Assembly: GCA_031272655.1 (NCBI GenBank)
Contig: JAISTJ010000102.1
Span: 1-5,696 of the forward strand
From: Tannerella sp.
GTDB lineage: Bacteria > Bacteroidota > Bacteroidia > Bacteroidales > Tannerellaceae
Length of the DNA stretch: 5,696 nucleotides
Reading direction: 5' to 3'
Shown: in pieces, positions 1 through 5,696 of the stretch
Layout of the letters: each line of letters starts with the position of its first letter
How positions within the stretch are numbered: position 1 is the stretch's first letter
Made by a program: the position numbers and the translations under genes
Notes under the pieces: model-generated
What the model was told of the DNA's origin: nothing
The model's input: only the letters and a program-made list of their open reading frames with translations
Databases searched by the model: none

Positions 1-321
1 ACCACCGAAGAGATGTTTTTCGAGCAGTGGGAGACCGGCGGCGCGCCGTGGGAGAAAGACAACGCCACAGCGCAGCGCTCGTACTCGCACTCGCCACATC
101 TGTTAGTCAAGAACTGGGATACGCCGATAATGATAGTACACGGCGAGCACGACTTCCGCGTCCCATACTCGCAAGGCATGGCTGCTTTCAACACCGCGCG
201 GATGCTCGGCTTGGAGAGCAAACTCCTCATCTTCCCTACCGAAACGCACTGGGTTTTAAGCCCCCAGAACGCATTGGTATGGCAACGCGAGTTCTTCGGC
301 TGGTTTGGAAAATATCTGTAA
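1..321 (+). CDS. S9 family serine peptidase (prolyl oligopeptidase / DPP5-like), C-terminal fragment
   Basis: This is the last 106 codons of a gene whose start lies before the window; the frame is open from base 1 and ends with TAA at 319-321. The fragment is the end of an alpha/beta-hydrolase catalytic domain. The stretch NWDTPIMIVHGEHDFRVPYS carries the expected catalytic Asp (codon 151-153), and the later FPTETHW carries the expected catalytic His (codon 247-249). The nucleophile Ser would lie upstream, outside the window. The ending, with a QNALVWQREFFGWF-type helix, is typical of bacterial dipeptidyl-peptidase-5-like and acylaminoacyl-peptidase-like S9 enzymes, which release dipeptides or process oligopeptides and in Bacteroidetes are often periplasmic. 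The signal peptide and propeller domain cannot be seen, so location and exact specificity (DPP5 versus another S9 type) are inference. The family call is firm; the subfamily is moderate. Confidence 0.9.
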   Translation, partial: TTEEMFFEQWETGGAPWEKDNATAQRSYSHSPHLLVKNWDTPIMIVHGEHDFRVPYSQGMAAFNTARMLGLESKLLIFPTETHWVLSPQNALVWQREFFGWFGKYL

Positions 322-335
322 CGGACAAAGTCCGT
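321..335 (+). other. Short perfect hairpin at the stop codon of the S9 peptidase gene
   Basis: ACGGAC (321-326) pairs perfectly with GTCCGT (330-335) around an AAA loop. The stem starts on the last base of the stop codon, and its 3' arm supplies the first three bases of repeat copy 1. No T-run follows, so it is not a classical intrinsic terminator. It could stabilise the 3' end of the message or simply be part of the repeat insertion boundary. Confidence 0.45.
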
Positions 336-475
336 CATTGCGAGGAACAAAGCAATCTCACACAGGCGTCATTGCGAGGAACGAAGCAATCCGGATTTTC
401 ATGTACCACGTCATTGCGAGGAACGAAGCAATCCAGACTTTCATATACCCCGTCATTGCGAGGAACGAAGCAATC
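333..475. repeat. Array of four 25-bp dispersed-type palindromic repeats (REP/MITE-like)
   Basis: Four copies of a 25-bp unit lie at 333-357, 367-391, 409-433 and 451-475, all in the same orientation. The shared core is ATTGCGAGGAACGAAGCAAT. Copies 2-4 are identical; copy 1 differs only at 349 (A for G). ATTGC and GCAAT can pair into a 5-bp stem with a 10-base loop. Copies 2, 3 and 4 are spaced exactly 42 bp apart, and the two 17-bp spacers between them (392-408, 434-450) are themselves related (13 of 17 positions alike), so the true tandem unit is 42 bp. Copy 1 is 34 bp upstream of copy 2 with an unrelated 9-bp spacer. Repeats with this core are, to my knowledge, widespread between genes in unrelated bacteria. 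The repeat is free of stops in several frames, giving spurious peptides such as SLRGTKQS, VIARNEAI and DCFVPRND; these are not genes. The array and hairpins fill most of the 198-bp gap between the S9 and M20 genes, and I see no promoter of the TAnnTTTG type in it. Confidence 0.9.
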
Positions 476-476
476 C

Positions 477-492
477 AGCCCCTGAAAGGGCT
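477..492 (+). other. Short hairpin just after the repeat array
   Basis: AGCCC (477-481) pairs with GGGCT (488-492) around the 6-base loop CTGAAA. It follows the last repeat copy by one base and lies 27 bases before the start of the M20 peptidase gene. There is no T-run, so it is a poor candidate for an intrinsic terminator. With the hairpin at 321-335 it brackets the array. Confidence 0.35.
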
Positions 493-519
493 TAAAATCA
501 GCAAAAATAACAAACAATT

Positions 520-1890
520 ATGCAAATAAAAAAGTATATAGAACAAAATGCGGAACGCTTTAAAAATGAATGGTTTGAACTCCTTCAAATCCCTTCTGTG
601 AGTTCCAAGAGCGAACATAAAGCAGACATGCTGCGCTGTGCCGACAAATGGCGCGAACTGCTATTGGCGTCGGGTGTGTCGCGGGCGGAAGTGATGCCGA
701 CAAAAGGCAATCCCGTCGTTTTTGCGGAGAGACTTATCCCCGATGCAAAGCAGACGGTGCTTGTTTACGGGCATTATGACGTGATGCCGCCGGAGCCGCT
801 TGAATTATGGCAGAGCGAGCCGTTTAAGCCGACAGTGCGCGACGGCAGGGTCTATGCACGCGGAGCCGACGACGACAAAGGACAGGCGCTGATACAGGTC
901 AAGGGGTTTGAAACGGCGCTCAAGACAGGAGTTCTAAACTGCAATGTAAAATTTATCCTCGAAGGCGAGGAAGAGATTGGCTCGCCAAGCCTCGAAGCGT
1001 TCTGCGAAGCGAACAAGGAACTTTTGAAAGCGGATGTAATACTCGTCTCCGATACCAGCATGGTCAGTGAAGAAACTCTCTCACTCACAACAGGTTTGCG
1101 CGGTTTAGCTTATTGGGAAATTGAAGTTACGGGTCCTAACCGCGACCTTCATTCGGGACATTTCGGCGGAGCGGTCGCCAACCCGATAAACGTCCTCTGC
1201 AAGATGATTGCCGACATCACCGACGCCGACGGGCGCATCACGATTCCGGGTTTTTATGACGACGCCGAAGAGCTTTCGGACGAGGAAAAGTCTATGATTC
1301 GGCAAGTTCCATTCGATGAAGAGAAATACAAGGCGGCGCTTGATGTCGCCGCCTTGCATGGCGAGAAAGGCTACTCGACGCTTGAGCGCAACTCTTGCCG
1401 TCCGTCATTCGACGTCTGCGGCATCTGGGGCGGCTACACGGGCGAAGGCGCCAAAACCGTGCTTCCATCAAAAGCTTTTGCCAAAATGTCATGCCGCCTC
1501 ATTCCTCATCAGGATGCAACGCACATTTCGGAACTCTTTATCAACTATATAAAAAGCGTAACGCCTGACTATGTGAAAGTTAAAATAACGCATTCTCACG
1601 GCGGGCAAGCGTATGTCTGTCCGATAGACCTGCCTGCTTACAGAGCGGCGGAAAAGGCATTTACGGAGACATTCGGTCGTCGCCCGCTTGCCGTACGTCG
1701 CGGCGGCAGCATCCCCGTCATCCCCGCTTTCGAGAAAATCCTCGGTATAAAAAGCGTCCTGATGGGTTTCGGCCACGAACGCAACGCCATACACTCCCCC
1801 AACGAAAGCCTATCCATAGAAATGTTCTACAAAGGCATCGAAGCGGTGGCGCGGTTCTACAACCGCTATTTAAATAACGAAAAAATATGA
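520..1890 (+). CDS. M20 family metallo-dipeptidase (CNDP / carnosinase-like)
   Basis: A complete 456-residue zinc-dependent peptidase of the M20 family, expected to hydrolyse dipeptides or other short peptides in the cytoplasm; no signal peptide is visible. Compared by eye with human CNDP2, the two-metal site is intact: H85 in GHYDVMP with D87 beside it, bridging Asp near D118 in ARGADDDKG, general base E151 and ligand E152 in EGEEEIGS, D178 in VSDTS, and H425 in the AIHSPNE segment. The lid (dimerisation) domain, roughly residues 190-370, begins with the LHSGHFGG motif, whose H211 completes the active site of the partner subunit. R326 in CRLIPHQ and the GGSIPV segment (395-400) are the usual substrate-binding elements. 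Length is normal. The ATG at 520 gives the family's usual N-terminus (an amphipathic helix, then LLQIPSVSS); there is no Shine-Dalgarno, only an A-rich leader. Its last codon overlaps the next gene by 4 bases, implying co-transcription. The actual substrate is not deducible. Confidence 0.93.
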   Translation: MQIKKYIEQNAERFKNEWFELLQIPSVSSKSEHKADMLRCADKWRELLLASGVSRAEVMPTKGNPVVFAERLIPDAKQTVLVYGHYDVMPPEPLELWQSEPFKPTVRDGRVYARGADDDKGQALIQVKGFETALKTGVLNCNVKFILEGEEEIGSPSLEAFCEANKELLKADVILVSDTSMVSEETLSLTTGLRGLAYWEIEVTGPNRDLHSGHFGGAVANPINVLCKMIADITDADGRITIPGFYDDAEELSDEEKSMIRQVPFDEEKYKAALDVAALHGEKGYSTLERNSCRPSFDVCGIWGGYTGEGAKTVLPSKAFAKMSCRLIPHQDATHISELFINYIKSVTPDYVKVKITHSHGGQAYVCPIDLPAYRAAEKAFTETFGRRPLAVRRGGSIPVIPAFEKILGIKSVLMGFGHERNAIHSPNESLSIEMFYKGIEAVARFYNRYLNNEKI

Positions 1891-3164
1891 GCATTTACAT
1901 CAAACAGGCTTTACTTGACGGCAGGGAACAGGATATTGTTATAGCGAACGGGATTATTGAGACAATAATTCCTTGTAATAAAGCGGGCGGCGAAACGCTT
2001 GCCGATGCCGGAACGCAAACACTCATTGATGCCAAGGGCAAAGCCGTCATTCCGGGGTTGTTTAACATGCACACTCATGCGGCCATGACGCTGATGCGCG
2101 GTTATGCCGACGATATGCCGCTGAAAGAATGGCTTGAAAACAAGATCTGGCCTGCCGAGAAGAAGCTGACGGACGAGGACGTCTATTGGGGCACCAAACT
2201 CGCTTGTATTGAGATGATTAAGAGCGGCACGACTACATTTTTCGATATGTATCACAAGCCGGATGCCATAGAAAACGCTGTTACCGAGATGGGTTTGAGG
2301 GCTTGGATCTCGGAAGCCTGTTTTGACTTCTTCCGTGAAGACCTTGCAGAGAAATCCAAACAGCGCATTATCAGCCGTTTCCGCAAAAAACCGCCAACGG
2401 AAAGAATTACATACGCCTTAGGCCCGCATGCAATATACACTGTATCAGGCGCTTTACTGAAATGGGCGGCGGATTTTGCACAAGACAACAACGTCTTCAT
2501 GCACCTGCATCTCGCTGAAACTGAGCAGGAAACAGCCGACAGCATCCGCGATTTCAGCGATACACCTGTCCGTTATTTAAACAAACTCGGCGTTCTAAGT
2601 CCGAAACTAATTATTGCACATGGATTATACGTTGATGATGAGGAGATTATGATGCTCGCCGATACTGGTGTTGCGGTCGTTCACAATCCGGCATCGAACA
2701 TGAAGCTCGGTTCCGGCGGGCGATTTAAGTTTGAAGAGATGAAGCGGGCTGGCGTCAGGATAGCGCTCGGCACCGACGGTTGCGCCTCGTCGAACAATCT
2801 TGATATGATTGAAACAATGAAACTCGCTTCCCTGCTCGGCAAGGCTTGGCGCAAAGACCCTACCGCGCTGACTTGCAGCGATATATACAAAGCAGCAACG
2901 ACTGTACCTGCAGAAATTCTGGGTATCAAAGCCGGCAAAATCGAAACTGGATACTTGGCCGATCTGTGCCTCATAGACTTGAATCAGCCCGCATTCACGC
3001 CCAATTTCAACCTCGTTTCCAATTTGGTCTATTCCGCAAACAGCAGTTGTGTGGACACGGTAATCTGCAACGGCGAAATCCTGATGGCAAACCGCAAAAT
3101 TGCACATGAAAAAGAAATCCTTGAAGAAGCCGCAGTTAGAGCCGAGAATCTGACTTTGCGGTAA
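1887..3164 (+). CDS. mtaD: 5'-methylthioadenosine / S-adenosylhomocysteine deaminase (amidohydrolase)
   Basis: A complete 425-residue amidohydrolase-superfamily enzyme of the MTA/SAH deaminase group, which converts S-adenosylhomocysteine to S-inosylhomocysteine and methylthioadenosine to methylthioinosine, using one metal ion. Metal ligands are H62 and H64 in NMHTHAAMTLMRGYADD, H208 in HLHLAETEQE and D297 in LGTDGCASSNNLDM; E211 and H245 (IIAHG) are the expected proton-relay or substrate residues. The segment after the HTH motif (RGYADDMPLKEWLENKIWP) and the GTDG..SSNNLDM motif distinguish this group from guanine or cytosine deaminases. A small beta-sandwich made by both termini closes the barrel; the C-terminal part contains the usual G.LADL..IDL segment (355-365). 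The start ATG shares bases with the preceding TGA stop (ATGA at 1887-1890), so translation is probably coupled to the M20 peptidase. Some relatives act on other adenosine derivatives, so the exact substrate is inferred from motifs. Confidence 0.9.
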   Translation: MSIYIKQALLDGREQDIVIANGIIETIIPCNKAGGETLADAGTQTLIDAKGKAVIPGLFNMHTHAAMTLMRGYADDMPLKEWLENKIWPAEKKLTDEDVYWGTKLACIEMIKSGTTTFFDMYHKPDAIENAVTEMGLRAWISEACFDFFREDLAEKSKQRIISRFRKKPPTERITYALGPHAIYTVSGALLKWAADFAQDNNVFMHLHLAETEQETADSIRDFSDTPVRYLNKLGVLSPKLIIAHGLYVDDEEIMMLADTGVAVVHNPASNMKLGSGGRFKFEEMKRAGVRIALGTDGCASSNNLDMIETMKLASLLGKAWRKDPTALTCSDIYKAATTVPAEILGIKAGKIETGYLADLCLIDLNQPAFTPNFNLVSNLVYSANSSCVDTVICNGEILMANRKIAHEKEILEEAAVRAENLTLR

Positions 3165-3182
3165 ATCTTAATAAAAGCCGAG

Positions 3183-3214
3183 ATTGGGTTTTTACGGATT
3201 TTTTAGTACTTTTG
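3183..3214 (+). promoter_or_regulatory. Bacteroidetes-type sigma(ABfr) promoter for engB
   Basis: TACTTTTG at 3207-3214 matches the Bacteroidetes -7 consensus TAnnTTTG at every defined position and is followed by C. ATTG at 3183-3186 matches three of four bases of the -33 consensus TTTG, with a 20-bp spacer, which is within the usual range. The transcription start should fall near 3219-3222, leaving a leader of about 15 bases before the engB ATG at 3235. The element lies in the 70-bp gap after mtaD, so engB (and probably topB) can be transcribed independently of the upstream genes. Confidence 0.7.
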
Positions 3215-3234
3215 CGGTTAAAAATTGAACGAAT

Positions 3235-3828
3235 ATGGAAATAAAAACCGCTACATTTGTAGTCAGTAACAGCGATGTCCGCAAATGTCCCGACGGCAGG
3301 CTGCCCGAATATGCGTTTATCGGGCGGTCAAATGTTGGTAAGTCGTCGTTGATAAATATGCTGACGAACCACAAAGGGCTGGCGCTGACGTCGCAAAAAC
3401 CGGGTAAGACGCAGTTAATCAATCATTTCCTTATCAACGAGGAATGGTATTTAGTGGACTTGCCGGGATATGGCTATGCGCAACGCGGACGCGAAGGCCG
3501 AGATAGGATACGGAAAATTATAGAGGATTATATTCTTGAACGTGAGCAACTTACTAATTTATTTGTATTAATTGACAGCCGTCATGAGCCGCTGAAGATT
3601 GACCTCGAATTTATGGAATGGCTTGGTGAAAACGGCGTTCCGTTCAGCATTGTGTTCACCAAAACGGACAAAATAAGCCACGGCAAATTGACGGAAAACA
3701 TCTCCAAATACAGCGAAAAGCTTCTCGAAGTGTGGGAAGAAACGCCCCCGTTTTTCACTACGTCGGCAGAAAAAAAAGAGGGACGGGACGAAATTCTGGA
3801 CTATATCGGGAACATAAATAAGAGTTAG
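3235..3828 (+). CDS. engB: Ribosome biogenesis GTP-binding protein EngB (YsxC/YihA)
   Basis: A complete 197-residue single-domain GTPase of the TrmE-Era-EngA-YihA-Septin class. EngB acts in the cytoplasm in late assembly of the 50S ribosomal subunit and is essential in several bacteria. All nucleotide-binding motifs are present: G1 P-loop GRSNVGKSS (30-38), the G2 region around T59 in [12 protein letters not shown]3 DLPGYG (75-80), G4 TKTDK (142-146) and G5 TSA (176-178). The YAQR segment straight after G3 (81-84) is typical of this family. Length is normal, with no extra domains. The ATG at 3235 gives the expected short lead-in (strand with TATFVVSN) before the P-loop. There is no Shine-Dalgarno; the leader is A/T rich. 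It is preceded by its own promoter and followed after 44 bp by topB. Confidence 0.96.
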   Translation: MEIKTATFVVSNSDVRKCPDGRLPEYAFIGRSNVGKSSLINMLTNHKGLALTSQKPGKTQLINHFLINEEWYLVDLPGYGYAQRGREGRDRIRKIIEDYILEREQLTNLFVLIDSRHEPLKIDLEFMEWLGENGVPFSIVFTKTDKISHGKLTENISKYSEKLLEVWEETPPFFTTSAEKKEGRDEILDYIGNINKS

Positions 3829-3840
3829 AGGTTTCAGGTT

Positions 3841-3868
3841 TTAATTCTTAATTATTAATTCTTAATTA
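3841..3868. repeat. Perfect 14-bp tandem duplication, A/T-rich, before topB
   Basis: TTAATTCTTAATTA occurs twice in direct succession (3841-3854 and 3855-3868) with no mismatch. The block contains only two non-A/T bases and runs to within 4 bases of the topB ATG. It ends in the palindrome TTAATTAA (3862-3869). It fills most of the 44-bp gap between engB and topB. It may provide an unstructured leader that helps translation start without a Shine-Dalgarno sequence, or be a slippage product. No TAnnTTTG promoter box is seen in the gap. Confidence 0.8.
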
Positions 3869-3872
3869 ATAA

Positions 3873-5675
3873 ATGAAAGTTTGTATAGCAGAGAAGCCGA
3901 GTGTGGCGCGTGATATTGCGGCGGTGTTGGGTGCACGGACGAAGCGGGAGGGTTACCTTGAGGGTAACGGCTATCAGGTGTCGTGGACGTTCGGGCATCT
4001 CTGCACGCTGAAAGAGCCGCACGACTATACAGAACGGTGGAAACGTTGGGAAATGTATCAATTACCATTGATACCGCCGCGTTTTGGCATCAAACTAATT
4101 GAAAATGAGGCATATATAAAACAATTTAAGATACTTGAATCGCTGATACAAAACGCCGACGAGGTGATAAACTGCGGCGATGCCGGTCAGGAAGGCGAAC
4201 TGATACAGCGTTGGGTGATGCAGAAAGCCGGCTGTAAATGCCCTGTAAAGCGGCTTTGGATTTCTTCACTGACGGAAGATGCTATAAAAGAGGGGTTTCA
4301 AAAGTTGAAAGACCAACAAGAGTATCGGCGGCTTTACGAGGCGGGACTGTCGCGGGCTATAGGCGACTGGATTCTCGGCATGAACGCCACACGCGCTTAT
4401 ACCCTTCGCTATGGCGCTAACCGTCAGTTACTTTCAATAGGTCGCGTTCAAACACCGACACTCGCACTCATTGTTCGCCGCCAGCAAGAGATAGAAAATT
4501 TCATACCTGAACAATCCTGGAAATTGAAAACGGTCTATCGTGATGTAACATTCTCGTCTGTCGAGGGCAAGTTTAGCAAGAAAGAAGACGGCGAGGCGTT
4601 GTTGCATAAAATAACGGATAAGCCATTTATTATCAATGATATAACAAAGAAAAAAGACAAAGAACCGGCGCCGCGCCTGTTTGATCTGACGTCGCTACAG
4701 GTAGAATGTAACAAAAAGTTCTCATTTTCAGCCGACGACACGTTGAAACTCATCCAATCCCTTTATGAAAAGAAAGTTACAACATATCCGCGCGTGGATA
4801 CAACTTACCTGAGCGAAGATATTTATCCCAAAGTTCCTGCCACCCTAAAAGGAATGACTGATTACCATACACTTACAGCGCCGATTCTTGCACTCCCAAT
4901 CCCAAAGTCAAAAAAGGTATTCGACAACTCGAAAGTAACTGACCATCATGCCATTATCCCTACCGGCATAGCGCCACGTAACCTTATGGATAATGAACTG
5001 AAAGTTTATGACCTCGTTGCCCGCCGCTTCATTGCAGCGTTTTACCCCGATTGCGAAGTATCTACGACCACCGTGCTTGGCGAATCGGAAAAGGTTAAGT
5101 TCAAAGTAACTGGCAAACAGATACTTAAGCCCGGATGGCGGATTGTTTTCGACAAAAATCAGCCTGACGATGACGACAAACCCGCCAAAGAAGAGGAAGA
5201 AGTCGCCGTATTGCCTGATTTCATCAAGGGTGAGAGCGGCCCCCACAAGCCCGATTTCGCCGAAAAATGGACTTCGCCGCCCAAACCCTACACCGAAGCA
5301 ACGCTGCTGCGGGCAATGGAAACAGCAGGCAAATTAGTTGAAAATGAGGAACTTCGCGATGCATTGAAAGAGAACGGTATAGGACGCCCCTCGACCCGTG
5401 CGGCCATCATTGAAACACTTTTCAAACGCAATTACATCAAAAAAGAGCGCAAAAGTCTATCGGCCACACAAACGGGCGTCGAACTGATAGGCACCATCCG
5501 AGACGAACTGCTCAAAAGCGCCGAACTGACGGGGCAGTGGGAAAAGAAACTGCGCGAGATAGAGCAAGGCAAATACGAAGCCGCCGCCTTCATAGCCGAA
5601 CTGAAAGCCATGGCGCAGCAAATAATAGATAACGTAAGAAACGACACAACCGCAAAACCAATAGCATCGCAATAG
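3873..5675 (+). CDS. topB: DNA topoisomerase III (type IA), short form without C-terminal zinc ribbon
   Basis: A complete 600-residue type IA topoisomerase, which cuts one DNA strand through a 5'-phosphotyrosine link and passes another strand; topo III mainly decatenates and resolves recombination or replication intermediates, often with a RecQ helicase. The N-terminal TOPRIM domain shows E7-K8 in IAEKPSVARDI and the acidic motif GDAGQEGEL (102-110) with D103 and E107; the second Asp of the classical DxD is Gly105, a variant I recall in other bacterial TopB proteins. The SIGRVQTPTLALIVRR segment (188-203), catalytic Y305 and R307 in TTYPRVDTTYLS, TDHHAIIPT (356-364), YTEATLLRAME (473-483) and GIGRPSTRAAIIETL (502-516) complete the core. 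An acidic linker lies at 431-444. The end (LTGQWEKKLREIEQGK, 552-567, then a short tail) stops at the core; no Cys-rich zinc ribbon follows, so it is shorter than the roughly 650-730 residues of many TopB proteins. The start at 3873 gives the standard N-terminus; no Shine-Dalgarno. Probably co-transcribed with engB. Confidence 0.95.
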   Translation: MKVCIAEKPSVARDIAAVLGARTKREGYLEGNGYQVSWTFGHLCTLKEPHDYTERWKRWEMYQLPLIPPRFGIKLIENEAYIKQFKILESLIQNADEVINCGDAGQEGELIQRWVMQKAGCKCPVKRLWISSLTEDAIKEGFQKLKDQQEYRRLYEAGLSRAIGDWILGMNATRAYTLRYGANRQLLSIGRVQTPTLALIVRRQQEIENFIPEQSWKLKTVYRDVTFSSVEGKFSKKEDGEALLHKITDKPFIINDITKKKDKEPAPRLFDLTSLQVECNKKFSFSADDTLKLIQSLYEKKVTTYPRVDTTYLSEDIYPKVPATLKGMTDYHTLTAPILALPIPKSKKVFDNSKVTDHHAIIPTGIAPRNLMDNELKVYDLVARRFIAAFYPDCEVSTTTVLGESEKVKFKVTGKQILKPGWRIVFDKNQPDDDDKPAKEEEEVAVLPDFIKGESGPHKPDFAEKWTSPPKPYTEATLLRAMETAGKLVENEELRDALKENGIGRPSTRAAIIETLFKRNYIKKERKSLSATQTGVELIGTIRDELLKSAELTGQWEKKLREIEQGKYEAAAFIAELKAMAQQIIDNVRNDTTAKPIASQ

Positions 5676-5696
5676 GACATCTTACTGATTTACAAT

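Noticed and set aside
333..475. CRISPR array
   Set aside because: The repeats are regular in size, but there are only four, the spacers are too short (9 and 17 bp) and two of them are related to each other; no cas genes are in the window.
305..618. Small proteins encoded within the repeat region on either strand
   Set aside because: Their sequence is just the translated repeat (SLRGTKQS, DCFVPRND and similar), with no start-site context or recognisable family.
1489..1794. Long minus-strand open frames inside the peptidase and deaminase genes
   Set aside because: They are antisense shadows of strongly supported + strand genes with intact catalytic motifs; none resembles a known family.
3151..3158. 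A second -7-like box (TGACTTTG) inside the end of mtaD
   Set aside because: It misses the conserved A of TAnnTTTG and has no TTTG-like -33 box at the right distance; the box at 3207-3214 is clearly better.
3173..3193. Intrinsic terminator after mtaD (AAAAGCC ... GGGTTTTT)
   Set aside because: The possible stem has a mismatch and only two G-C pairs, and its T-run overlaps the engB promoter spacer; too weak to call.
5676..5696. Downstream sequence after topB
   Set aside because: Only 21 bases; no hairpin, start codon context or promoter can be judged.

Overview
The window looks like chromosomal DNA from a member of the Bacteroidetes (probably Bacteroidales). Three things point there. None of the four visible gene starts has a Shine-Dalgarno sequence; all sit behind A/T-rich leaders. 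The engB gene is preceded by a match to the Bacteroidetes sigma-factor -7 box (TAnnTTTG). The protein families and their detailed motifs are also of the kind common in that phylum. The genus cannot be named from this sequence alone.

Layout, all genes on the + strand: (1) 1-321 is the 3' end of an S9 (prolyl oligopeptidase / DPP5-like) serine peptidase gene that begins outside the window. (2) 322-519 is a non-coding gap filled mostly by four copies of a 25-bp dispersed repeat with a small palindromic core; the last three lie in a 42-bp tandem arrangement, and a short hairpin flanks each side. (3) 520-1890 is a complete M20-family metallo-dipeptidase. (4) 1887-3164 is an amidohydrolase of the 5'-methylthioadenosine / S-adenosylhomocysteine deaminase type, joined to the peptidase gene by a 4-base ATGA overlap. 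(5) 3165-3234 is a short gap with a well-formed Bacteroidetes promoter. (6) 3235-3828 is the ribosome-assembly GTPase EngB (YsxC/YihA). (7) 3829-3872 is a gap with a perfect 14-bp A/T-rich tandem duplication. (8) 3873-5675 is a complete but short DNA topoisomerase III (topB) without a C-terminal zinc ribbon. The last 21 bases hold nothing recognisable.

Functionally the window is mostly housekeeping. Two peptidases (S9 and M20) could act in sequence in peptide breakdown. The deaminase recycles or detoxifies by-products of S-adenosylmethionine use. EngB serves large-subunit ribosome assembly, and topoisomerase III resolves DNA intermediates. The M20 and deaminase genes form one transcription unit, and engB with topB probably a second driven by the promoter before engB. 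I see no defence system, mobile-element gene, RNA gene or CRISPR array. The most unusual content is the repeat array at 333-475. I do not find convincing evidence of a new biological system here.
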